From: an uncultured Roseovarius sp.
GTDB lineage: Bacteria; Pseudomonadota; Alphaproteobacteria; Rhodobacterales; Rhodobacteraceae
Assembly: GCA_947496175.1 (NCBI GenBank)
Contig: CANMBU010000001.1
Location: 434,001-498,000 of the forward strand
Direction of reading: 5' to 3'
DNA length: 64,000 bases
Position 1 is the stretch's first letter. The number at the start of each line of letters is the position of its first letter. The notes below the pieces were generated by a model that was given only the letters and a program-made list of their open reading frames with translations, was not told where the DNA came from and did no database searches. A program made the position numbers and the translations under genes. This document shows, piece by piece, positions 1 to 13,637 of the stretch.

Positions 1-56
1 GGCCACCGGCCGTTGGGCGGGGCTGGCGGCGGCTCAATGGGCTACAAACGAGAAGA

Positions 57-302
57 CTACTTGAATCCGGCCTCCTGATACTTGGCCTTCAGTTTGTCAA
101 AATTCCGACTCCCGCCTTGTGTGTTTTCCACGGTTCTCCACTTGGTGTCAGGAGTCTTTTCTTTCACCCGACAGTTCGAACTGTCACACTTGATATGTAC
201 CCGGGTTTCGTTTGGGCCAGTCATTTTGAGATCAGCGGCCGAAGCGGGCAGTGAGATGGACAAAACGAGCGCTGCGGCGGGCACCAGCTTGATCAAGGAC
301 AT
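57..302 (-). CDS. small secreted hypothetical protein
   Basis: I do not recognise the family of this 81-residue protein. It starts MSLIKLVPAAALVLSISLPA, a clear Sec signal peptide with a likely cut after ASA, and leaves a mature domain of about 58 residues. The mature part is basic and hydrophilic and carries two cysteines (CDSSNC) that could form a disulfide in the periplasm. The start was chosen at the ATG preceded by a strong GGAGGAG Shine-Dalgarno; a longer reading from 368 has no such site and would hide the signal peptide. It stands alone, with no operon partner visible. Confidence 0.75.
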   Translation of the reverse strand: MSLIKLVPAAALVLSISLPASAADLKMTGPNETRVHIKCDSSNCRVKEKTPDTKWRTVENTQGGSRNFDKLKAKYQEAGFK

Positions 303-390
303 TGTAATCTCCTCCGAATATATTGGACGAGATTGAACTATCCTGCCAGCAGCACACAGTCTTTTCACAGTTGCGTGGATTGCAGTGCGC

Positions 391-978
391 TTACGGCAAT
401 GTGACTACTTTTTGAAACGCATCCCGCGCTTCCATACGCGCCCTGTATGCCTCCAGCGCGTCCCCCGGTTTTTCAAAACCAGCCCGATCCGCCCAGCCGA
501 GACAATGAGTCAAAACGATATCCGGCACGGTCATGGTCTCGCCCATAAGGAAAGGTCCTGCTAACCGATCAGAAATCCGCGCGATGTTGCGGTCATATTC
601 CCACTTCAGCGTATCCTTCACCGCCGGAACACGCCGCTCTTCAGGAAGCACAAAACTGTGCCGTGCCGCCATCCAAAGAGTGCTGTCAATCTCATCCAAC
701 ACTTGATGCAAAAGGCAGTCTTGCAAACCACGCTCTGGCGTTCCGGCAGGGTGCGTGAAAGCGCCGTGCTTGTCCGCCAGGTAGGTCAGGATCGCGGCGG
801 AATCCGTCAGCACAACATCGCCGTCACGCATGCTTGGGACTTTGCCGGATGGGTTGTTGGCCAACGCCTCAGGGCTGCGTGGTTTTGCGGCGACATGGCT
901 GTAAGGCACGCCTATTTCTTCCAGCATCCACAAAACCCGAATAGCCCGACTGCCCCGGCTTCCGAAGACCTCATACAT
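391..978 (-). CDS. glutathione S-transferase family protein
   Basis: A 195-residue cytosolic GST. The N-terminal thioredoxin-like domain (about residues 1-77) contains the GST pattern NNPSGKVPSM followed by LTDSAAILTYLADK, where the Ser-Ala pair contacts the glutathione gamma-glutamyl group. The rest is the all-helical C-terminal domain, with VPDIVLTHCLGWA near the end. Start taken at the ATG with AGGAG about 8 bases upstream; the longer frame upstream has a cysteine-rich, unconvincing extension. It is divergent from the GFA-type gene across about 140 bases. GFA proteins also belong to glutathione-linked families, so joint function in thiol or electrophile detoxification is possible, but the substrate is unknown. 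Confidence 0.9.
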   Translation of the reverse strand: MYEVFGSRGSRAIRVLWMLEEIGVPYSHVAAKPRSPEALANNPSGKVPSMRDGDVVLTDSAAILTYLADKHGAFTHPAGTPERGLQDCLLHQVLDEIDSTLWMAARHSFVLPEERRVPAVKDTLKWEYDRNIARISDRLAGPFLMGETMTVPDIVLTHCLGWADRAGFEKPGDALEAYRARMEARDAFQKVVTLP

Positions 979-1119
979 GATCTGCTCCTGCTCTGACCTG
1001 ACTTCCCAAGTTCCGGTGCCCGGCCAAAAATGGCAAGGGCAAAGACAGCAATACTGACAATTCATGTCAGCAATCTAAGATAAGCTAAAATCAAACCGAT
1101 CCGACAGAAGGGAAACGAC

Positions 1120-1548
1120 ATGCCATGCACCGGACGCTGCCTTTGTGGCGCAGTTGAAATCGAATTGTCCCAGACGCCAAAATCAACGGGCGCCTGTCAC
1201 TGCTCAATGTGTCGAAAGTGGTCAGGCGGTGTTTTCTTGGGGCTAAATGTCAAAGCTGGTGAGGCGAAGATCAAAGGCGAAGACAACATCACCGCCTTCA
1301 CGTCATCAGAATGGGCAGAACGCTGTTTTTGCAATATTTGCGGAACGAACCTGTTTTACCGGGTCACGATGGATGGACCGATCAAAGGCGACATGCATAT
1401 CGGGTTGGGATTGCTCGACAAGCCCGACGGCATCATCATGACCGAAGAAATTTTTGTCGATGAAAAACCGGATGGCTACGCCTTTGCCGGAGACACCAAG
1501 AAAATGACCGGGGCCGAGGTCTTTGCGATGTACGCTCCGCCTGAGTGA
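1120..1548 (+). CDS. GFA family (glutathione-dependent formaldehyde-activating enzyme-like) protein
   Basis: A 142-residue zinc protein of the GFA/CENP-V fold. Visible zinc ligands are the CxC at residues 7 and 9, the CHCSMC cluster at 26-31 and the CFCNIC cluster at 69-74, in the order expected for the family. The best studied member is described as a glutathione-dependent formaldehyde-activating enzyme, but most members have no proven reaction. The ATG has AAGGGA about 9 bases upstream. The gene converges on holA with only three bases between the stop codons. Confidence 0.9.
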   Translation: MPCTGRCLCGAVEIELSQTPKSTGACHCSMCRKWSGGVFLGLNVKAGEAKIKGEDNITAFTSSEWAERCFCNICGTNLFYRVTMDGPIKGDMHIGLGLLDKPDGIIMTEEIFVDEKPDGYAFAGDTKKMTGAEVFAMYAPPE

Positions 1549-1551
1549 CCG

Positions 1552-2577
1552 CTACCGCCTCGCCAGGTTGGCCAGTCTGACCAAGGCCCGTTCAACAAGT
1601 GCCATATCCGGCGCGGTTTGCCCTGCCGAACGCAACCGCAGATCCGTATCGGTCAAAAGTCCCAGCGCATCCTCCAGCTTGGCCGCCCCCCAACTGGACG
1701 CCTGTCGCTGCATACGGTCCCGGCGTGGACCGAACACAGGCGGCCGCACTTTGGAAATCCCCTGCGACGGTCCTCCCGGATCAGAGGCCGCCGCGTAGAG
1801 CGTCCGAAAATGCCGCATCGCCGCCATGCAAAGCCCCACAGGCTGCACTCCCTGCGCGCGCAGACGTTTCATGACGGGCGCAATCTCACCAGAACGCGCC
1901 TCGGCCACGATATGGATCACATCGTCCAGATCCGCCTCCGTGGATGCAGGCGCGCAGGCCATGATGTCCTCGGAAGACACCGGCGCTGTATCGCTCAGCT
2001 TGTAAAGCGCCAGCTTCTCCACCGTCTGCCGAAAATCCCCGGGATCAAGCTCTTGCGCCAAAGCGGTCAGATCGCGCATTGCCTCGCCCGAGACATCCTT
2101 CAACCCTGACTTTGCCAGCGTCGCTTCAATCTCCGCCCGGCTGGGAGGATCGTCGTAAATCGCCGCGGCATAGGCAGACTTGTGCCCCTCAAATAGCTTG
2201 CGCAGCTTTGACGTGGGCTTGAGACTGCCCGCCGTCACGACCACTTGCGCATCACCCGGCTGCCAATCCCCAAGCACATCTGTCACGATCTGCGCCACCG
2301 TGTCATTGGCCTCTTCGACAAAGGCCACGCGGGGACCGGGGAAAAACCCCTGCGCCTTGATCGCGTCATTGAGTAAGGCCGGGTCCTTGCGCAGCTCCGG
2401 AGCAGGAATGCGCGTTAACCGCATTTCCTCTTCGCCTGCAGGACCTATCAGAGCGGCGATCACCTCTTGCCGCCGCAAAGCCACCCGCATGCTGTCGTTA
2501 CCGTAAATCAGCAAGCCGGTTTTTTCGGGATCAGGCCGGGCAAAATAGGCAGGCGCGTCACGCGGGCTTAACTTCAT
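1552..2577 (-). CDS. holA: DNA polymerase III subunit delta
   Basis: Delta subunit of the clamp loader, which opens the beta sliding clamp at primer-template junctions. It has 341 residues, the usual size. The N-terminal ATPase-like domain starts with LIYGNDSMRVALRRQEV, a degenerate P-loop as expected for delta, which does not hydrolyse ATP. The C-terminal collar domain includes the stretch around QGVQPVGLCMAAMRHFR. The start ATG overlaps the lptE stop as ATGA, so the two are probably translationally coupled. This leuS-lptE-holA order is common in alphaproteobacteria. Confidence 0.95.
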   Translation of the reverse strand: MKLSPRDAPAYFARPDPEKTGLLIYGNDSMRVALRRQEVIAALIGPAGEEEMRLTRIPAPELRKDPALLNDAIKAQGFFPGPRVAFVEEANDTVAQIVTDVLGDWQPGDAQVVVTAGSLKPTSKLRKLFEGHKSAYAAAIYDDPPSRAEIEATLAKSGLKDVSGEAMRDLTALAQELDPGDFRQTVEKLALYKLSDTAPVSSEDIMACAPASTEADLDDVIHIVAEARSGEIAPVMKRLRAQGVQPVGLCMAAMRHFRTLYAAASDPGGPSQGISKVRPPVFGPRRDRMQRQASSWGAAKLEDALGLLTDTDLRLRSAGQTAPDMALVERALVRLANLARR

Positions 2578-3065
2578 GCCGGAAGTTTACCCGCCTCGGC
2601 GGTCAGCTTGTTGATGATCTGGTCAGCCAGAATGATCATGAGCCGCGCCTCGGCATCGCGTTGTGCGGCCTGGGTCGCAACGGTCGTTCCGGATGCGGAG
2701 TAGGACGTGAAATTGTCGACTTGGCCCGAGACAAGCACCGCTTTGCTCTGCATATCACGCAGCGCATACTTCACGCTTCCCAAAAGGTTAAAGCGCGTAA
2801 TTACGTTATCCTCGGCGATCGCAATGGCATTTTCTTCCAAAATGATCGAATAACTCAGGCCATACTGCCCCTGCACCCCGCGCCCCAGGCGATCCTCAAA
2901 ATGGCGGTTAAAGAGAAAGCCCTCACGGCCTTGTGGCTCATCCAGCAAAATGTTGTTCTGAAGCCGTGTGGCCGCACCCCCCGGCGCAAAGGCAGGGGAA
3001 AAACCACACCCGGCCAACGTGGCAGGCATGGCACATAGGATGAAGCGGCGGCTATATGACGACAT
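2574..3065 (-). CDS. lptE: LPS assembly lipoprotein LptE
   Basis: Outer-membrane lipoprotein that plugs the LptD barrel in lipopolysaccharide export. It has 163 residues with a short signal peptide ending in the lipobox LAGC (Cys at about residue 20), followed by [11 protein letters not shown], typical of alphaproteobacterial LptE. The C-terminal half contains the conserved run [17 protein letters not shown]. The start lies inside the end of leuS (14-base overlap) and the stop overlaps the holA start by four bases, so the three genes form one transcription unit. Sequence conservation in this family is low; position between leuS and holA is the strongest support. Confidence 0.92.
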   Translation of the reverse strand: MSSYSRRFILCAMPATLAGCGFSPAFAPGGAATRLQNNILLDEPQGREGFLFNRHFEDRLGRGVQGQYGLSYSIILEENAIAIAEDNVITRFNLLGSVKYALRDMQSKAVLVSGQVDNFTSYSASGTTVATQAAQRDAEARLMIILADQIINKLTAEAGKLPA

Positions 3066-5658
3066 TCACAATCCGTCCCGGAACTACGATGACCTTCTTG
3101 GGCGTGGCCCCTTCCAGCGCCCGAATGACAGCATCCTGTGTCAGGGCAACTTTTTCAACCTCTGCCTTGTCCATATCCTTGGGCACGCTGATTTCAGCCC
3201 GGCGTTTGCCGTTGACCTGAATGGGCAGGGTCACAGTGTCTTCCACCAGCATGCTTTCGTCAACCTGTGGCCACGGCGCCTGCGCAACCAGCCCCTCCCC
3301 ACCCAGCATGGACCAGACTTCCTCACTCAGGTGAGGCGTCATGGGCGACATGAGCTGCGCCAGAACCTGCATGGCCTGCCATTGCACCGAGGCCGCAGCC
3401 TTGCTCTTGCTGAGCTGATTGAAGAAGCCATAGATCTTGGCGATGGCCGCATTGAAGCCAAAGCTTTCAACGCCCTTGGTCACTTCATCAATTGTCTTGT
3501 GCATCGCGCGCATCAACTCGTCATCCAGCGCGTTGATCCCAAGCTGATAGCTGTCCATGATATCTTGCAGCGACTGGTCAAGGTCGGCCACACCGTCCGC
3601 CTTCATCTGCGACAGCTCATAGGCCTTGCGCCAGACCCGGCCCAGAAATTTATGCGCCGCCTCTGCCCCTGCGGCTGTCCATTCGACATCCCGCTCAGGC
3701 GGCGAGTCTGACAGAACAAACCACCGCGCGGTGTCGGCTCCGAACGCCTCGATGATGTTGACAGGATCAACCACGTTCTTCTTGGATTTGGACATCTTGG
3801 CGGAGGGGATGATTTCGACCGCGGTGCCATCACCGAGCTTTCCGTCACTTACATCTTCGGGCAGGTGATAGACCGGACGCCCATTACCATCGCGCGTCTG
3901 ATAAATCTCATGCGTCACCATCCCTTGGGTAAAGAGCGCATCAAACGGCTCAATCGCCTTTTGTGGCAGATGTCCGCAAATCTGCATCGCACGGGCAAAG
4001 AACCGGCTATAGAGCAAGTGCAGGATCGCATGCTCAATACCTCCGATATACTGGTCCACATTCATCCAGTACTCGGCCTCGGCCATGTCGGTTGGCGTCT
4101 TGGCGTGCGGCGCTGTGAACCGCGCGAAATACCATGAGCTGTCCACAAACGTGTCCATCGTGTCGGTCTCGCGCTGCGCAGGTTTGCCACAGGACGGACA
4201 AGCACAGTTACGCCAGCTTGGATGCCGGTCGAGCGGATTGCCGGGGATAGAGAAATCAATCGGCGCGCCATCCTCGTCATAAGGCAGCTCCACCGGCAGG
4301 TTCTCTTTCTTCTCCGGCACCACGCCACAGGCATCACAATGCACCACCGGAATGGGGCACCCCCAATAGCGTTGACGGGACAGTCCCCAATCCCGCAGGC
4401 GGTACTTGACCTGGCCCGTGCCAAGCCCCTTGGCTTCGAACCAGTCTATCGTGGCATCAATGCCCTCTTGGCTCGTGCAGTCCGCGATACCGGCAAAATG
4501 GTCGATGAACACAACCTGTTCCGTCTTGGCCGGTACAAGCGCCTCATTCTCAACCTCGACCTCCTGCCCCGGCATATAAAACGCATTGCGCACATCAAGG
4601 TCGTATTTCCGGGCAAAATCCAAATCCCGCTGGTCATGCGCCGGACAGCCAAAGACCGCCCCGGTGCCGTAATCCATCAACACGAAGTTGCCGACCCAAA
4701 CCGGCAAGTCGCGATCCGGATAAACCGGATGCTTGACCGTTATCCCGGTATCAAGACCCTTCTTTTCGGCCTTCTCCATCGCGGCCTCAGTGGTGTCCAT
4801 CTTGCGCGTCTCGGCAATGAACGAGGCCAGTTCAGGATTGCTCTCTGCCAATTTCCGCGACAGCGGATGTTCCGGCGAAATCGCAATGAAACTTGCGCCG
4901 CGCATCGTGTCAGGCCGGGTTGAGTAGCACACAATCGCCTCCCCGCCATCCGTGCGCTCAAACGGGATCTCAATGCCGCGCGACTTGCCGATCCAGTTTT
5001 CCTGCATCAGCCGTACTTTGGCGGGCCAATCCTCCAGCGTATCCAACGCCTCCAGCAACTCTTCCGAGAAATCAGATATCTTGAAGAACCACTGCGTCAG
5101 CTCGCGCTTTTCCACATCCGCGCCCGACCGCCAGCCCTTGCCGTCAATCACCTGCTCATTGGCCAGAACGGTCATGTCGACCGGATCCCAATTCACCACC
5201 GCGTTCTTGCGATAAACCAGCCCTTTTTCGAGGAAATCGAGGAACAAAGCCTGTTGTTGTCCATAGTATTCGACATCGCATGTGTTAAACATCCGCTCCC
5301 AGTCGAGCGAAAACCCCAACGGTTTCATTTGTTCAACCATGTCGGCGATATTGGCATAGGTCCAATCATTGGGATGAATACCCCGATCCATCGCGGCGTT
5401 CTCAGCAGCCAATCCAAATGCATCGAAACCAAAGGGGTGCAACACGTTGTGCCCGGTCGCGCGTTTGTAACGCGCAATCACATCGCCCAATGTATAATTG
5501 CGTACATGCCCCATATGAATGCGCCCTGAGGGGTAGGGAAACATCTCAAGCACGTAATACTTTGGCTTGTCCTTCGACCGCTGTGCACGAAAGATACCGG
5601 CCTTATCCCAGGCCTCTTGCCAATTCTTCTCGATCTCGGCGGCTGAATAACGCGACAT
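3052..5658 (-). CDS. leuS: leucyl-tRNA synthetase
   Basis: Charges tRNA-Leu. It has 868 residues, normal for the bacterial enzyme. The class I signatures are both visible: [12 protein letters not shown] (HIGH motif) near the N terminus and KMSKSKKNV late in the protein. The CP1 editing domain lies between them, with its conserved [16 protein letters not shown]. The start [14 protein letters not shown] was chosen because it matches the usual N terminus; a reading from 5763 adds 35 residues that look like untranslated leader. First gene of the leuS-lptE-holA unit. Confidence 0.97.
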   Translation of the reverse strand: MSRYSAAEIEKNWQEAWDKAGIFRAQRSKDKPKYYVLEMFPYPSGRIHMGHVRNYTLGDVIARYKRATGHNVLHPFGFDAFGLAAENAAMDRGIHPNDWTYANIADMVEQMKPLGFSLDWERMFNTCDVEYYGQQQALFLDFLEKGLVYRKNAVVNWDPVDMTVLANEQVIDGKGWRSGADVEKRELTQWFFKISDFSEELLEALDTLEDWPAKVRLMQENWIGKSRGIEIPFERTDGGEAIVCYSTRPDTMRGASFIAISPEHPLSRKLAESNPELASFIAETRKMDTTEAAMEKAEKKGLDTGITVKHPVYPDRDLPVWVGNFVLMDYGTGAVFGCPAHDQRDLDFARKYDLDVRNAFYMPGQEVEVENEALVPAKTEQVVFIDHFAGIADCTSQEGIDATIDWFEAKGLGTGQVKYRLRDWGLSRQRYWGCPIPVVHCDACGVVPEKKENLPVELPYDEDGAPIDFSIPGNPLDRHPSWRNCACPSCGKPAQRETDTMDTFVDSSWYFARFTAPHAKTPTDMAEAEYWMNVDQYIGGIEHAILHLLYSRFFARAMQICGHLPQKAIEPFDALFTQGMVTHEIYQTRDGNGRPVYHLPEDVSDGKLGDGTAVEIIPSAKMSKSKKNVVDPVNIIEAFGADTARWFVLSDSPPERDVEWTAAGAEAAHKFLGRVWRKAYELSQMKADGVADLDQSLQDIMDSYQLGINALDDELMRAMHKTIDEVTKGVESFGFNAAIAKIYGFFNQLSKSKAAASVQWQAMQVLAQLMSPMTPHLSEEVWSMLGGEGLVAQAPWPQVDESMLVEDTVTLPIQVNGKRRAEISVPKDMDKAEVEKVALTQDAVIRALEGATPKKVIVVPGRIVNVVI

Positions 5659-5888
5659 AACCGGACCTGACCTCTTCGTTTCAAACTCCGAGACGTGATA
5701 GGCCCAAGGGCGCGCAGGGTCCAGTGCTGAGCGGTAAAAACAGGCCACATCCGCGCGCGCCATAGAACAGGCGCATAATGATGAGTTAACGGAGGCTCAA
5801 GCTATCACAGGTCATAAAGCGCTCATGCGGTATCATTCAGATATTGCCCCTTGTCAGCTTGTATCGGTTAAGCTCAGGTTTTGTTTCA

Positions 5889-7136
5889 ATGAAAATCCTG
5901 TTCATCCATCAAAACTTTCCAGGTCAGTACAAACATCTCGCTCCCATGCTTGCAGCACGCGGGCATGATTGCACGGCGCTCACCCTGAAGGTCACAAAGC
6001 CCACAAACTGGCAAGGTGTACGTGTCCTGCCCTACGCCCTGCCAAATCGGACAGGCCAAAACCTGCACCCATGGCTGGTGGATCTCGACACCAAAGTCAC
6101 CCGGGCTGAGGCCTGCTTTAAAGCCGCACGCACATTGCGTGATACAGGGTTCACCCCTGATCTCATCCTGGCACATCCCGGCTGGGGAGAAGCGATGTTC
6201 CTCAAGGATGTCTGGCCTACAGCGCGTATGGCGCTTTATTGCGAACTCTACTACCTCACCGGCGAAGAACATCTGGATTTTGACCCTGAGTTCGCCAGGC
6301 AAGACTCAGATCTGCAGGCCCTGCGCATTCGCCTCAAGAACCTCAACAATCATTTGCATTTTGCACATGCCGACGCAGGCCTCAGCCCCACCAGGTTCCA
6401 GGCCGACACATTCCCCGCCGAGTTTCGGGAAAAGATCACCATATGCCATGATGGTATCGACACGACACAGGCGCGCCCCAACGCAAATGCCAGCCTGCGG
6501 GTCAATGGCCGCGATACGCTGACGCGCTCTGACGAGGTTATCACCTTTGTGAACCGCAACCTGGAGCCCATGCGCGGCTATCACCGGTTCATGCGCGCTC
6601 TGCCGCGCTTGCTCAAAGAACGCCCCAAAGCACAGATCCTGATCGTAGGCGGCGATGAGGTCAGCTATGGCATCACGCCCCCAATCGGCAAAAGCTGGAA
6701 ACAGGTGTTCATAAGCGAGGTCCGCCCTGAAATATCAGATCACGATTGGACACGCGTGCATTTCCTAGGACGTTTGCCTTACGACCAGTTCCTGTCGCTT
6801 TTGCAAATCTCACGAGTGCATGTTTACCTGACTTACCCCTTCGTGCTGAGTTGGAGCTTGCTAGAGGCGATGTCCTGCGAAGCGGCAATCGTGGCCAGCG
6901 ATACCGCGCCCGTACGCGAAGTCGTCCGGCATGGACACGACGGGCGCTTGATCGACTTTTTTGATCAAGAGGTTCTTTTGAAAGAAATCTGCAGTTTGCT
7001 GGAGGATAAAACAGAGCGTGCAACACTGGGTCGAAACGCACGCAAAACGATTAAAGAAACCTATGATCTGAATTCTGTGTGCCTGCCAAAACAGATGCAG
7101 TGGTTGTCACAGGTTATGAACGAAAAGACGGTGTAG
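5889..7136 (+). CDS. GT4-type glycosyltransferase
   Basis: A 415-residue GT-B fold glycosyltransferase (group 1). The N terminus MKILFIHQNFPGQYKHLAPM is the typical first strand and loop of the acceptor domain. The C-terminal nucleotide-sugar domain contains SWSLLEAMSCEAAIVASDTA, the usual EX7E-like region of GT4 enzymes, followed by VREVVRHGHDGRLIDFFD. It probably adds sugars to a surface polysaccharide or lipid, but no other polysaccharide genes are adjacent, so donor and acceptor cannot be named. The start was placed at the ATG giving the canonical N terminus; an in-frame ATG lies 45 bases upstream. It converges on the DUF3576 gene. Confidence 0.9.
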   Translation: MKILFIHQNFPGQYKHLAPMLAARGHDCTALTLKVTKPTNWQGVRVLPYALPNRTGQNLHPWLVDLDTKVTRAEACFKAARTLRDTGFTPDLILAHPGWGEAMFLKDVWPTARMALYCELYYLTGEEHLDFDPEFARQDSDLQALRIRLKNLNNHLHFAHADAGLSPTRFQADTFPAEFREKITICHDGIDTTQARPNANASLRVNGRDTLTRSDEVITFVNRNLEPMRGYHRFMRALPRLLKERPKAQILIVGGDEVSYGITPPIGKSWKQVFISEVRPEISDHDWTRVHFLGRLPYDQFLSLLQISRVHVYLTYPFVLSWSLLEAMSCEAAIVASDTAPVREVVRHGHDGRLIDFFDQEVLLKEICSLLEDKTERATLGRNARKTIKETYDLNSVCLPKQMQWLSQVMNEKTV

Positions 7137-7146
7137 GCACCTGGGA

Positions 7147-7638
7147 TCAGAAACGCCCGGCTTGTTGACGCAACTGGCGGGCCCTCGTCAGAATCGCATC
7201 TTCCACAGCCCTTTGCGTCTCTGCCGAAACAGGGCCACCCCGGCTTTGCAAAGCGACATTCAACGACCGCGCATCCAGTGCCGGATCACTGATCAAAACG
7301 GTCGCACGATAGGCACGTCCCCCACCTGGTGGTGTACCAAATCCGGTGGAGATAACTCCGGTAAAAGGATCAGCATTTTGCACCGGCAAGAAGTCCAGAA
7401 CCTCCAAAGACGCGGTCCACAGGAACCTGTTCACCTTAATCCCGGCGGATCCATCACCGCGGAACGCATCAAACAAGCTGGTGCCGCCCGTTTGTGACCC
7501 AACCGATGACTCTCGCCCTGTCGAGACTGTAAACGCGTCAGGATCCAATTGCGCACCACGAAAGACGCTGCATGACGCCAAAACACAAAACGCTGCAAAG
7601 AGCAGACCAACGTTTCTTAACTTCAGGGCGTGGTACAT
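7147..7638 (-). CDS. DUF3576 domain lipoprotein
   Basis: Lipoprotein of the alphaproteobacterial DUF3576 family, function unknown. The signal peptide YHALKLRNVGLLFAAFCVLA ends in the lipobox LASC. The mature domain includes GIKVNRFLWTASLEVLDFLP and a glycine-rich loop GFGTPPGGGRAYRA, both typical of the family. I chose the start at 7638 because it gives a 23-residue signal peptide; an ATG at 7662 is equally open. It is convergent with the upstream glycosyltransferase and divergent from the YggS gene. Confidence 0.85.
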   Translation of the reverse strand: MYHALKLRNVGLLFAAFCVLASCSVFRGAQLDPDAFTVSTGRESSVGSQTGGTSLFDAFRGDGSAGIKVNRFLWTASLEVLDFLPVQNADPFTGVISTGFGTPPGGGRAYRATVLISDPALDARSLNVALQSRGGPVSAETQRAVEDAILTRARQLRQQAGRF

Positions 7639-7825
7639 CGGGTCGTCCGTTACTGTTTCCATACTCTACTATCTAACCGTTAAGACCGGAGCAAGGAGTT
7701 TGCCGACCAAGTACCACGAGATGTTACCGCACCGTAACTTCACTCTGGCAAATTGTGGGTCTTGTCCCAGGTTCAAAGGCTGTGGCACATAACGCATAGC
7801 AACGCAGCACGGCGAGGAGAACAGC

Positions 7826-8479
7826 GTGAGTCTGGATGACATCAAAACGCGCATCGCAAAGGCCTGCAAGGACGCAGGTCGCCCCGAAGAGGCTGTTTCG
7901 TTGATTGCGGTGTCCAAGGTGCAACCCAATGAACGTGTGGCTGCGGTGCTGGCAGATGGCCATCGCACCTTTGGCGAGAACCGTGTGCAGGAAGCGGCAG
8001 GTAAATGGCCTGAATTTCGCGAAACTTTTCAAGACATTGACCTGCATCTTATTGGCCCGCTGCAGACCAACAAGGCGCGCCAGGCCTTTGAGCTGTTCCA
8101 ATCCATCCATTCCGTGGACCGCCCCAAATTGGCAAAAACCATAGCGCGTCTCGCCCAGGAGGAAGGTCACTGTCCCCGCCTCTTTATTCAGGTCAACACC
8201 GGTGAAGAAGCGCAAAAAGCGGGGATTGCGCCTAAAGAGACGGATGCGTTTGTTGCCGAGTGCAGAGCCATGGACCTGCCCCTTGAAGGGCTGATGAGTA
8301 TTCCTCCGGTCAACGAAGAACCCAGCCTGCATTTTGCACTTTTAGCCAAGATCGCAGAGCGGAACGGGTTGACCGGACTGTCGATGGGCATGAGCAGTGA
8401 TTTTGAAAGCGCGATTGCCTTGGGCGCAACCCATGTGCGCGTCGGCAGCGCCATCTTCGGTGCTCGCGCGTATGGTTAG
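7826..8479 (+). CDS. YggS family pyridoxal phosphate homeostasis protein
   Basis: PLP-binding protein of the YggS/PROSC (PLPBP) family, which buffers free pyridoxal phosphate and affects amino-acid and keto-acid balance. It has 217 residues in a single alanine-racemase-like TIM barrel. The PLP lysine lies in LIAVSKVQPNE near residue 30, followed by FGENRVQEAAGKW and HLIGPLQTNKA, both strongly conserved. The phosphate-binding end is LSMGMSSDFESAIALGATHV. Translation starts at a GTG with GAGGAGA about 8 bases upstream. It is followed by a perfect hairpin. Confidence 0.95.
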   Translation: MSLDDIKTRIAKACKDAGRPEEAVSLIAVSKVQPNERVAAVLADGHRTFGENRVQEAAGKWPEFRETFQDIDLHLIGPLQTNKARQAFELFQSIHSVDRPKLAKTIARLAQEEGHCPRLFIQVNTGEEAQKAGIAPKETDAFVAECRAMDLPLEGLMSIPPVNEEPSLHFALLAKIAERNGLTGLSMGMSSDFESAIALGATHVRVGSAIFGARAYG

Positions 8480-8487
8480 ATGCGCCG

Positions 8488-8510
8488 CAAAAGCCTTCTG
8501 AAGGCTTTTG
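8488..8510 (+). terminator. perfect hairpin after the YggS gene
   Basis: CAAAAGCCTTC and GAAGGCTTTTG are exact reverse complements around one central base, giving an 11-bp arm. The 3' arm ends in TTTTG, so it could terminate the YggS transcript. It directly abuts a second, unrelated perfect palindrome. Confidence 0.6.
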
Positions 8511-8535
8511 CCAAATCCTTTCAGAAAGGATTTGG
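8511..8535. repeat. second perfect palindrome, overlapping an ORF end
   Basis: CCAAATCCTTTC and GAAAGGATTTGG are exact reverse complements around one central A, giving a 12-bp arm. It begins at the base after the first hairpin and contains the stop codon and last codons of the convergent L,D-transpeptidase-type gene. It may serve as a terminator for that gene or be part of a mobile palindromic repeat. Confidence 0.55.
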
Positions 8536-9039
8536 CCGTACGATGAGCCTTGTATCATAGGTGATCTGCGCCGCAATCTTGCGCAAATGGTCGCGCCGGA
8601 ACGCCACGCAGCCCGCTGTGGGATACCCCGTCCTGCGCCATTGGTGCAGGAAAATGCAGGAACCCTGCCCTCTGATGGCATAGGGCCAGTTCCAATCTGT
8701 GATCAGAATGAGATCATAAAGCGGATCAGCGCGCCGCAGCACCTCGTGTGAATGCGGATAGGGATGCCGGACCATGAGATTGTAATCCTCGTGGCCTGCA
8801 TCATCTGACCAAAGATCTCCAGGCCTGATGGGCACCGCCCAATCCGCAGGCCGCGCCATCCGGTCGGGCCGGTAGAGCATCCCGACAATCCGGTGCACCC
8901 CCACCGGGGTGGCCCCATCCCCTTCGTGCTTGTCGGCTCGAATACCCCCGCTGCCAATCGTGCAAGGATACCGCCGCCCACGAAACCGCACGCCCATCGG
9001 CGTCAGGACAAGATCATCGGGAGACATACGGCGCATCAT
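8521..9039 (-). CDS. L,D-transpeptidase (YkuD-fold) family protein
   Basis: About 172 residues consisting only of an L,D-transpeptidase catalytic domain. The active-site region is visible as FLHQWRRTGYPTAGCVAFRR, with the catalytic Cys in TAGCVAF and a His upstream in FLHQ; the family consensus is HGxx...SxGC(I/V). Such enzymes cross-link peptidoglycan or attach proteins to it, but this short subfamily has no obvious signal peptide, so a cytoplasmic or different role is possible. Start is uncertain: ATGs at 9039, 9036 and 9027 are in frame. 9039 was preferred because GGAAG lies about nine bases upstream. Confidence 0.8.
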   Translation of the reverse strand: MMRRMSPDDLVLTPMGVRFRGRRYPCTIGSGGIRADKHEGDGATPVGVHRIVGMLYRPDRMARPADWAVPIRPGDLWSDDAGHEDYNLMVRHPYPHSHEVLRRADPLYDLILITDWNWPYAIRGQGSCIFLHQWRRTGYPTAGCVAFRRDHLRKIAAQITYDTRLIVRPNPF

Positions 9040-9281
9040 GTGGGCACGCTTCCAGAAAGCGGCCCTCAAGACAACTGATTTTCATGGGGTCAGACCGGAA
9101 GTGTCGGGTCTTTTCAACAGAAGATTACGCAACCTTCGGTGAGGGTTGTTTTGCGAACTTTGCTGCCGTTTGAATTAGCCATGCCTTTGGTGAGATGAAC
9201 AGATGTGCTTGGCATACTCGAAGCCGAAATCAAGTTCATTCAGAGGTGCCCCGCACCACCCTACCAATCACTCGCCTCCCA

Positions 9282-9319
9282 CAAAACCAAAATGCCCCAC
9301 TGTTTCCAGCGGGGCATTT
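9282..9319 (-). terminator. intrinsic terminator of the rpoBC operon
   Basis: Read on the minus strand, AAATGCCCC pairs with GGGGCATTT around a 12-base loop and is followed by TTGGTTTT. It lies about 27 bases past the rpoC stop and is the expected end of the rplJL-rpoBC transcript. Confidence 0.8.
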
Positions 9320-9345
9320 CCTAATCTCAAACGCTAAACTAGAGC

Positions 9346-13587
<4,242 letters not shown>

Positions 13588-13637
13588 TTGAGAATCCTTC
13601 AATCAGGTGCAGAGGGGAAAAGGGGATTGGGCGGCGG

